From NCBI GenBank assembly GCA_007280275.1, contig QYQB01000043.1, forward strand, positions 1 through 47,910: a stretch of 47,910 nt of DNA, in the 5' to 3' direction. Positions within the stretch are counted from its first letter, which is position 1. Every line of letters begins with the position of its first letter. The notes under the pieces are model-generated. The model was not told where the DNA came from. It made no database searches and was given only the letters and a program-made list of their open reading frames with translations. Of the stretch, positions 9,312 through 15,493 are shown piece by piece. The position numbers and the translations under genes are program-made. Origin of the DNA: a bacterium (GTDB taxonomy: Bacteria > Bacteroidota > Ignavibacteria > UBA10030).

Positions 9312-10679
9312 ATGGCAGAGCGCATACTTGTTGTTGATGATGAACAGATTATTCGCGAATCGCTCGGATTTGTCCTGAAGAAGGAGGGATACCAGGTTGA
9401 GGAAGCCCCGAACGGGAAGGAAGCTCTGGCAAAACAGGAAGCCCGTCCGTTTGATGTGGTCATCTCCGATATTGAAATGCCGGAGATGCGCGGGATGGAA
9501 TTGCTCGAGCACATTACGAAGCGGACGCCGCAGACGTTCGTCATCATGATCACTGCCTTCGCATCGATCGAAACAGCGGTCGCGTCCTTGCGCAAAGGGG
9601 CGTATGATTACGTTTTAAAACCGATCGACTTTGACGACATCCTGCACCGGCTCCGGAAGCTGCTGGACCATCGTGCCTTGTCGCTCGAGAACTCTTTGCT
9701 CCGCCAGGAGATCAATAGAACGTTTGACTTCGACCAGATTATCGGTCAGAGCCAGAGCATGAAGAGTGTCTTTCAGATCATCAAGACCGTTGCAGAAAGT
9801 GACGGTACTGTCCTGATCACCGGAAAAAGCGGTACCGGAAAAGAACTGGTCGCCAGGGCTCTCCACTACAACAGCAAACGGAAGTTGAAGCGATTCGTGG
9901 CGATCAATTGCGGTGCAATCGTCGAGACCCTCTTCGAAAGCGAGCTCTTTGGACACAAAAAAGGCTCCTTCACCGGTGCGACAACGGACAAGGAAGGGCT
10001 CTTCAAAGTGGCCGATGGCGGGAGCGTCTTCCTCGATGAAGTGAGCGAGATCCCTCTGCACCTTCAGGTCAAGCTCCTTCGGGCCATCGAGCAGAAGGAA
10101 GTCATCCCGGTCGGATACACTGACCCGGTCACGATCGACGTGCGGATCATCGCCGCGACAAACAGGGATCTCCGTCTGGAGGTCGAGAACGGAAAATTCA
10201 GAGAGGATCTGTTCTATCGGCTCAATGTGGTGGAAATCGATCTCCCGTCATTGGCGGGGAGAAAGGAAGATATTCCGCTCCTGTGTCAGCATTTCCTCGA
10301 AGCCTTCAGAAAGCACATGGGTCGACCCATTCAAGGTTTTTCAAACGAAGCCATGAGCGCGATGATGCAGTACCAGTGGAAAGGCGAGGTCCGGGAGCTC
10401 GAGAACGTCATTGAGCGAGCTGTGATATTCTGTGACAAAGAGTTCATCGGACTCGAGCATTTGCCTGACTATTTCCGGCAGATGACCTCGCAGCATTCCT
10501 CGTTGCTCGCGGGCGGGCACCAGATGCTCCGGGATGCGGTCAAGGCATTCGAACGAACCTATATCGAACAGGTGCTCGCACAACACGAGCGCAACAAGGA
10601 AGCAACAGCCCAGGCACTCGGCGTTAGCCTCTCGTCGCTGTACAGGAAGATGGAAGAGCTCGAAATCCCGACGAGGTGA
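9312..10679 (+). CDS. NtrC-family sigma54-dependent response regulator
   Basis: This 455-residue activator has the three canonical parts. The receiver domain (about 1-120) has the acidic pair VVDDE, the phosphoacceptor Asp in ISDIEMPEM, and the Lys in VLKPIDF. The AAA+ domain (about 140-375) has Walker A GKSGTGKE, the sigma54-contact loop as GSFTGA, and Walker B VFLDEVSEI. The C-terminus is a Fis-type HTH (ATAQALGVSLSSLYRKMEEL). The contact loop is usually GAFTGA; Ser at position two is a tolerated variant. By family it remodels sigma54-RNA polymerase once phosphorylated by the upstream kinase. Near-consensus sigma54 promoters lie at 10867 and 22862, so likely targets are in view. The ATG at 9312 is preferred over the GTG at 9300, which abuts its AAGGAG. 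Confidence 0.93.
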   Translation: MAERILVVDDEQIIRESLGFVLKKEGYQVEEAPNGKEALAKQEARPFDVVISDIEMPEMRGMELLEHITKRTPQTFVIMITAFASIETAVASLRKGAYDYVLKPIDFDDILHRLRKLLDHRALSLENSLLRQEINRTFDFDQIIGQSQSMKSVFQIIKTVAESDGTVLITGKSGTGKELVARALHYNSKRKLKRFVAINCGAIVETLFESELFGHKKGSFTGATTDKEGLFKVADGGSVFLDEVSEIPLHLQVKLLRAIEQKEVIPVGYTDPVTIDVRIIAATNRDLRLEVENGKFREDLFYRLNVVEIDLPSLAGRKEDIPLLCQHFLEAFRKHMGRPIQGFSNEAMSAMMQYQWKGEVRELENVIERAVIFCDKEFIGLEHLPDYFRQMTSQHSSLLAGGHQMLRDAVKAFERTYIEQVLAQHERNKEATAQALGVSLSSLYRKMEELEIPTR

Positions 10680-10866
10680 GGAAAATTCAGCGCGTTGAAA
10701 GGCGCCTAATAGTTGCTCTTTGGCAAGCTTTTAGGCCATTTTTCGACTCTTCTAATCTTTGAGAATCCCATTCCCGCCGCGTTCCCAATAGTGAGCAAAT
10801 GTACATTCCCCTTTCAATTCTGTTGGCCATTTCTGCGAAAAACTCGCACTTCACCTTTTTTTCCGG

Positions 10867-10883
10867 TTGGCACGCTCCTTGCA
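10867..10883 (+). promoter_or_regulatory. Sigma54 (-24/-12) promoter
   Basis: TTGGCACG-CTCC-TTGCA matches the sigma54 consensus TGGCAC-N5-TTGCW at every conserved base. It lies about 70 bp upstream of the small HTH gene at 10955 and 188 bp after an NtrC-type regulator gene, so that regulator probably drives it. The expected start of transcription is near 10895. Confidence 0.9.
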
Positions 10884-10954
10884 CTTTCGCAACGCAGGAT
10901 AAAGCATCATCCTAGCACCGTGGTTGTTACCCGAATAGTCAACAGGAGGACACA

Positions 10955-11215
10955 ATGGAGCGAGCTAGAATGCAATCGTCAGGATCGTCAGAAGGGCTGG
11001 TTGCGGGTAATCTGAAAGATTCCGTACGCACGTATGAACGTGCATTGATCATCGACTCGTTGCGAGTCAATGGTAATGACAAGCGCAAAGTATCCAAACT
11101 GCTTGGAATCAGTCTCTCGTCGTTGTACCGGAAGCTGCGTGAGCTTTCGATCGAAGATTTGGAAGAAGGTCACGAAGGCGAGCACGCAACTGAGTTCACT
11201 TCTGCCATGAGTTAA
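10955..11215 (+). CDS. Stand-alone Fis-type HTH protein, related to the NtrC C-terminus
   Basis: This 86-residue protein starts at an ATG preceded by AGGAGG. Residues 20-66 (LKDSVRTYERALIIDSL, then KVSKLLGISLSSLYRKLREL) align position by position with the C-terminal DNA-binding domain of the regulator encoded at 9312-10679, including the shared SLSSLYRK recognition helix. It has no receiver and no AAA+ domain, so it cannot activate sigma54 itself. It is transcribed from a near-consensus sigma54 promoter. Because its helix resembles the regulator's, it could compete for the same enhancer sites (negative feedback) or act as a nucleoid-type Fis helper. That is inference. The acidic tail (EDLEEGHEGEHATE) is not recognised. 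Confidence 0.85.
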   Translation: MERARMQSSGSSEGLVAGNLKDSVRTYERALIIDSLRVNGNDKRKVSKLLGISLSSLYRKLRELSIEDLEEGHEGEHATEFTSAMS

Positions 11216-11234
11216 GAGTCAGCTGTTCGATTGA

Positions 11235-11276
11235 GTGATGCGCCGTTGTGCAAGGGGAAAGTTGCAGGCGCATCAC
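11235..11276 (+). promoter_or_regulatory. Strong intercistronic hairpin without T-tract
   Basis: GTGATGCGCC (11235-11244) pairs perfectly with GGCGCATCAC (11267-11276). A nested TGCAA/TTGCA stem closes a small G/A-rich loop. No run of T follows, so this is not a standard terminator. Its place between the HTH gene and the small ORF with a strong ribosome-binding site suggests an RNA processing or stability element. Confidence 0.5.
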
Positions 11277-11300
11277 GAGTGCAATGGAAGGAGCAGAGCT

Positions 11301-11442
11301 ATGAAACCGGGCTGGTGGGTTTGCCGGAATTCTTGCTGCGATCGCTGTAGGGGGAACCTTGTTGTATCTTCGTCATTTTCGGGGGGATGATCTGGAAGAC
11401 TTTCATTTCGTTGATGACGATAGTGCATTGAAGAACTTTTGA
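11301..11442 (+). pseudogene. Frameshifted small single-pass membrane protein ORF
   Basis: GGAAGGAG at 11286-11293 sits seven bases before an ATG at 11301. That frame stops after about 29 Cys-rich codons. A one-base shift near 11320-11322 (TTT read as TT) gives a coherent 46-residue protein instead: MKPGWWV, then AGILAAIAVGGTLLYLRHF (a membrane helix), then an acidic tail ending SALKNF, stopping at 11440-11442. The strong ribosome-binding site and membrane helix argue that it was or is a real gene. The shift could be a mutation, a sequencing error or recoding. It probably belongs to the sigma54 transcript with the HTH gene. Confidence 0.5.
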
Positions 11443-11620
11443 GCGTTCCCGCCTGAGTCGCCAGCAGATGAATTTGATGGCGTGAACTTTATTTCTGATT
11501 CCCGGAATTCACCTCGCCCCAGGGAGGGGCGAGGGTTTGAAATCGAGAATCAGTTCGGGCTCCTGCAATCTTGCGCAGGAGAGGAGAACATATTCACGAA
11601 GCAGGGGAAGAACAGAAGTC

Positions 11621-11678
11621 TGCCCACAGGTGTGCCACGCATTCGCTTGAGAGCATTGCCGCCTGTGGGCTTTTTTTT
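11621..11678 (+). terminator. Terminator with long loop
   Basis: GCCCACAGG (11622-11630) pairs perfectly with CCTGTGGGC (11662-11670), across a loop of about 31 bases, and is followed by eight T residues. It ends the HTH/small-ORF transcript before the MarR-type gene. Apart from this and the features above, 11443-11821 shows nothing recognisable. Confidence 0.8.
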
Positions 11679-11821
11679 CCAGATCGCCGGAGGAGCTCTC
11701 GCTTGCGCTATCCCATGTGCACGTGCTCCGGCAATGTTTCTGACCCCGTTCGAATTGGCGATTTTCGATCCTGAATGATGGTATTCGACGAACATTAACC
11801 GGAGTCCCGAAGCGAGGATCT

Positions 11822-12271
11822 ATGGAAGCGAGCAAGAATCAACTGGCAGAGCACATGGCGGACCTTACCTACGAGCTTCTGGAGAACTGCCAGATCAAGA
11901 TCGAGCGTACGGCCCACAAACTCAATCTCACCGTAGCCGAGTTCAAGCTGCTTCGCTCGATTCAAGACGGAGAGAAATTGTCAGCTGGGAGTCTCGCAAA
12001 GCGACTCGGGCTTTCGAGCAGCCGCATCACGAGGATCATCGATGGACTCGTAAAGAAAGAAATGGTCAGGAAGGATGCGGGAGGCAACGATCGCCGCGTG
12101 GTGGATGTTCAACTGACCCCCATCGGAGTGGATACGCGAAACCAGCTCAAGGATATGTACACAAGCGTTCATCGGGATATCATCGATCTCCTGCCTTCCG
12201 ATGCCGGTGAATCAGTCTTGCTCGCCATGGAAAAACTCCGCGAGGCAACACACGAGTGGGTTAAGCAGTAA
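11822..12271 (+). CDS. MarR-family transcriptional regulator
   Basis: This 149-residue protein has a MarR-type winged helix. An N-terminal dimerisation helix is followed by LTVAEFKLLRSIQ. The recognition helix region is LSAGSLAKRLGLSSSRITRIIDGLVKKEMVRK. The wing contains the family-typical DRR in GGNDRRVVDVQLTPIG, and a C-terminal helix completes the dimer interface. Family members usually repress genes nearby until a ligand or oxidant binds. The next gene on the same strand is a secreted multiheme cytochrome, with a 15-bp palindrome at 12650-12664 in between, so that cytochrome is the natural candidate target (inference). No Cys is present, so thiol-based sensing is unlikely. Confidence 0.88.
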   Translation: MEASKNQLAEHMADLTYELLENCQIKIERTAHKLNLTVAEFKLLRSIQDGEKLSAGSLAKRLGLSSSRITRIIDGLVKKEMVRKDAGGNDRRVVDVQLTPIGVDTRNQLKDMYTSVHRDIIDLLPSDAGESVLLAMEKLREATHEWVKQ

Positions 12272-12597
12272 GCCGCAGTAAAACCGTTACAAGCGAGAGA
12301 TTCATTTTCCATCCACTTCGATCTGCCTATCTGTCTCATCTTCCCCTTTTCCATTTTCAACAACCTCCAAATGAGTACCGACTTGATTCGAGTTGGACTT
12401 GTCCACTCTTCTTCCGACTGCATGTAATTGCTTTATATCTGACAACTTTTCAGATGTCCTTTTTCTCAATTCTTACCATCGGAATGCCAAAATGCCGTTG
12501 GAGGCAAGTGTAATAATTGAGAATGTGGATCCGCCGGACATTGTCGCAAATCTCTCCACTTTCTGCAATTCTGACATAACATTGTACAAGAAATAGT

Positions 12598-12613
12598 AGG
12601 CACACTTCTTGAA
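12598..12613 (+). promoter_or_regulatory. Possible degenerate sigma54 promoter upstream of the first secreted cytochrome
   Basis: AGGCAC-ACTTC-TTGAA keeps the -24 GG, the CAC and the TTG with correct spacing, but has GA in place of GC at -12. It lies 124 bp before the ATG at 12737. It is weaker than the two near-consensus sites and is proposed only because of the shared setting. The rest of 12272-12736 is AT-rich with no gene. Confidence 0.3.
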
Positions 12614-12649
12614 ATCATTGAACGATCATCGCAGAAGTGGTGCGTCTTT

Positions 12650-12686
12650 GCTGAATTATTCAGCAGGTGCACAAAAGAAATGTGCA
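12650..12686. promoter_or_regulatory. Two adjacent inverted repeats, candidate operators
   Basis: GCTGAAT-T-ATTCAGC (12650-12664) is a palindrome with perfect 7-bp arms. Four bases later TGCACA-N7-TGTGCA (12668-12686) forms a second inverted repeat. Both lie 50-90 bp before the cytochrome start at 12737. Size and symmetry suit a dimeric regulator such as the nearby MarR protein, but no binding evidence can be read from the sequence. Confidence 0.45.
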
Positions 12687-12736
12687 ACATGTGTCAATGT
12701 TCCTACCATCCATTTTCAAATTGAAAGGGCTCAATC

Positions 12737-14917
12737 ATGAGGCGTTTGCTTTCTGTCTGTGTTCTGCTGCTTATGGTATGCCTTGCGTTTACAGACGCAT
12801 ATTCTCAAGCAGTGGACCTGAAGGTCGTGGCGATGTCTCCCGGTCTCCGGAGCAGCGGCTATCCGAGCTTCTCGTCTCCAGCTGCAGGTACGCCCAATTA
12901 TGTCTCCACGGGACTCAGGACCGTTGGTAAAGGCATGAAGGTGTACCTGAAGGCCGATACAGTCGGCTCAGGTGCGACAAAAGTAACAACTTATGCATGG
13001 ACATTTGTGTCCAAGCCGCCAGGATCCACGGCAGCGTTCAGCGATGCAGCAAAGGATTCCGTGACATTTATCCCGGACGTTACAGGTCAGTACATCGTTC
13101 AGGTTGCTGTAAACGGCGCCGCGAAGACTCACGTTGACACAATTACGGCCAGCACCTATCGCGGTATCACCACTTTGGTGCAGTCGTGCCCCTGTCATGC
13201 CGGCTCTGCCACCTTCCTGAATTCCTACAGCAACTGGAAGACCACGAAGCACGCAACGATCTTCGCGCGTGGGATGACTGGCCAGCTTGAGAATTCAGAA
13301 GGCACCCATTACAAAGGTGTGTACACGAAAAGTTGCTTCAAATGTCACACGACCGGATGGGAATCTCTGACGAACAACGGAAACTTTGGCTACCTCGCAA
13401 ACACAGGTGCCACAGCCACACCGCCAACGTCGTTTGACTCCACGTGGTACAAAGGTCTTCCTTTGGAAGGCGGCGACTACCTGATTCCGTTCCAGGATTC
13501 CACGCTCTACAAGAAGCTTTCACCTCAAATGCTGGCGGTTGGCAGCATAGGCTGCGAAAGCTGCCACGGCCCGGCAGATGACCATGCGACGACCGCCGAC
13601 AAGAAGAAGATCAGTGTTACGGCTGATGCGGGCGTCTGCAACCAGTGCCACGAATCTCCGAAGGGGCATTCGCTTGGATATTTCTGGAGAGGCTCGACAC
13701 ACTCCACCATGAAGACCAGTGCCGCTGAAGCGAGTCGCAATTCGTGCTGGCCATGTCATAACGGAACGGCGTTCATTTCGTTCACGAATGCATGGGCAGC
13801 CGGACGAAAGACGACATCTGCTGATTCAGCGAAAGTTGATCCAACTTTTCAATCGATATCGTGCTCAGTCTGCCACGATACACATGGCAGTTCGAACGAA
13901 CACCTTCTCCGCTACACAAAGATCGATACACTTATCAACGGGTACAAAGTACCCGCGGGTGTAGGTGGATTTGGTCAAATGTGCATGAACTGTCACCGCG
14001 CGCGTAACAACTCGGTGACCCAAGTGAAGGGTCAGATGGGAAAATTCGGCGACCGGTTCTATCCGCACTATAGTCCTCAAGCTGATATGTACCTCGGAAC
14101 CAATGCTTGGGAATTTGGACTCAAGCTTGAAGGACTGAATACGCACGGCGGACTGAAGAATGGCTGCGTTACATGTCATATGTCCGAACGGATGGTTGTG
14201 CCGAACTACACGAAGGTTCAATCTGATCACGGCATGTCGATGGCGGAGAATGGCGTTGACAAAGTCGAAGGATGCGTCGAGTGTCACGGTGCTATCAAGT
14301 CGTTCAAGGACATCAAAGCGTCATTCGACTACGATGGCGATGGCCAGGTCAAAAGTGCCGTTGAGGAAGTGGCTGGACTAATGGCAAAGCTGAAGGCCAA
14401 GTTACCTGTAGATGCGACAGGTGAGCCGGTCACGATGGCGGCGGATTCGATGCTCGTTAGGAACTTCGCTACCACGAACAAGGTGAGCTACTCCACGCTG
14501 ATCGCGTCGTTGTTCAACTACAATTATGTTTCTCACGACATGAGCCTGGGTATCCACAACACGAAGTACACAGTGGCGATCCTTCGGGCCTCACTCGGAT
14601 TGGTGACCGGCGTCGAAATGGATCCATTGCCGATTCCCAAAACGTTCGAGCTGAGCCAAAACTATCCGAACCCCTTCAATCCGACGACCGAAATCCGCTT
14701 CGACATTCCGAAGTCATCGAGCGTCAAGGTGGTGGTCTATGATATCATGGGCCGGGTGGTCAGGACGCTGGTCGATCAGAAGATGGAAGCCGGTTCACAC
14801 CGGATTTCATGGAATGGTCGCGATCTGGCTGGCAACACTGTCTCCAGCGGGGTTTACTTCTATCACATCAGTGCTGACGGATTCGCAGCCACGAAGAAGA
14901 TGACCTTGATGAAGTAG
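12737..14917 (+). CDS. Secreted multiheme c-type cytochrome with T9SS sorting domain (8 CXXCH + 1 CXCH)
   Basis: This is a 726-residue exported protein. A signal peptide (about 1-24) is followed by an Ig/PKD-like beta domain (about 25-140) and a heme region (about 150-515). The heme region has eight canonical motifs: CFKCH, CESCH, CNQCH, CWPCH, CSVCH, CMNCH, CVTCH and CVECH. It is preceded by a non-canonical CPCH, in which the two Cys are only one residue apart. The C-terminus (about 630-726) is a T9SS type A sorting domain (FELSQNYPNPFNPTTEI, then GVYFYHIS and KKMTLMK). It should be heme-loaded in the periplasm, then moved across the outer membrane and fixed at the surface, making it a candidate terminal electron conduit. 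It shares its architecture with the tandem pair that follows but lacks their FN3 domain. A strong terminator follows directly. Confidence 0.9.
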   Translation: MRRLLSVCVLLLMVCLAFTDAYSQAVDLKVVAMSPGLRSSGYPSFSSPAAGTPNYVSTGLRTVGKGMKVYLKADTVGSGATKVTTYAWTFVSKPPGSTAAFSDAAKDSVTFIPDVTGQYIVQVAVNGAAKTHVDTITASTYRGITTLVQSCPCHAGSATFLNSYSNWKTTKHATIFARGMTGQLENSEGTHYKGVYTKSCFKCHTTGWESLTNNGNFGYLANTGATATPPTSFDSTWYKGLPLEGGDYLIPFQDSTLYKKLSPQMLAVGSIGCESCHGPADDHATTADKKKISVTADAGVCNQCHESPKGHSLGYFWRGSTHSTMKTSAAEASRNSCWPCHNGTAFISFTNAWAAGRKTTSADSAKVDPTFQSISCSVCHDTHGSSNEHLLRYTKIDTLINGYKVPAGVGGFGQMCMNCHRARNNSVTQVKGQMGKFGDRFYPHYSPQADMYLGTNAWEFGLKLEGLNTHGGLKNGCVTCHMSERMVVPNYTKVQSDHGMSMAENGVDKVEGCVECHGAIKSFKDIKASFDYDGDGQVKSAVEEVAGLMAKLKAKLPVDATGEPVTMAADSMLVRNFATTNKVSYSTLIASLFNYNYVSHDMSLGIHNTKYTVAILRASLGLVTGVEMDPLPIPKTFELSQNYPNPFNPTTEIRFDIPKSSSVKVVVYDIMGRVVRTLVDQKMEAGSHRISWNGRDLAGNTVSSGVYFYHISADGFAATKKMTLMK

Positions 14918-14943
14918 CTCTGTTCCAAGCACCAGTCTTAGAA

Positions 14944-14978
14944 AAGAAGCCCTGGCAGATCTGTCAGGGCTTCTTTTT
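14944..14978 (+). terminator. Strong rho-independent terminator
   Basis: AAGAAGCCCTG (14944-14954) pairs with CAGGGCTTCTT (14965-14975). Part of the loop pairs further (AGATCT), and a T-run follows. It closes the first secreted-cytochrome transcript. Confidence 0.92.
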
Positions 14979-15493
14979 GTTCTTCAGATCTGCCACCTTG
15001 AACCACGATCCTTCACTGACCCGCATCCAGTCCTGTTTCCTTCGCACTTACACTGGTTTCACGAAACCGTTCTTAGACTTGTAGAAATTTGCAGCGACGC
15101 AGACATAAAGAGAATTCTTACACAATGCTACAAGGATGCGGGCCATGATGTTGTGCATCTCAACACATATGTCCCATTCCCCTTGTTTCATTGGGGAAAA
15201 GCGAACTATTCTTCTTGTCAGAAGTTGGAATGAATGCGAACTCAAGTTGGCAATGATAGGAAACAACAGCCCTTTAATTGCTTGATGTTTGTCAATTTTC
15301 GTCAATTCTGGCACTATCTGGGGGGTTCCAATTTGTAGCCTTTGCGGCATAGGAATTGCGGGTTTTCAAGTTCAACAACTTATGGAGCTTTTCACATTGA
15401 TGTCTTATTATCACGTATTCGGCCCCGCAAAACAGAGCTTATTCGGCAACCTGATTTCTCAATGACGCAGTGCACACCTTTGAGGGAGGTACC
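14979..15493 (+). other. Long non-coding leader of the tandem cytochrome genes
   Basis: No gene is visible in this 515-bp gap. It contains an inverted repeat TTCCCC-N10-GGGGAA at 15177-15198. It also holds a possible sigma54 site at 15345-15359, listed separately. GAGGGAGG at 15482-15489 is the ribosome-binding site of the next gene. The length suggests regulated expression with upstream activator binding. Confidence 0.4.
15345..15360 (+). promoter_or_regulatory. Possible sigma54 promoter before the tandem cytochromes
   Basis: CGGCAT-AGGAA-TTGCG keeps the invariant GG-N10-GC spacing and the TTGC box, and departs from consensus at the first T, the final C of TGGCAC and the last base. It lies about 135 bp upstream of the ATG at 15494. 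It is weaker than the sites at 10867 and 22862. Confidence 0.35.

Noticed and set aside
12641-12656. TGGTGCG...TTGCT as a sigma54 site
   Set aside because: The GG to GC spacing is one base too short.
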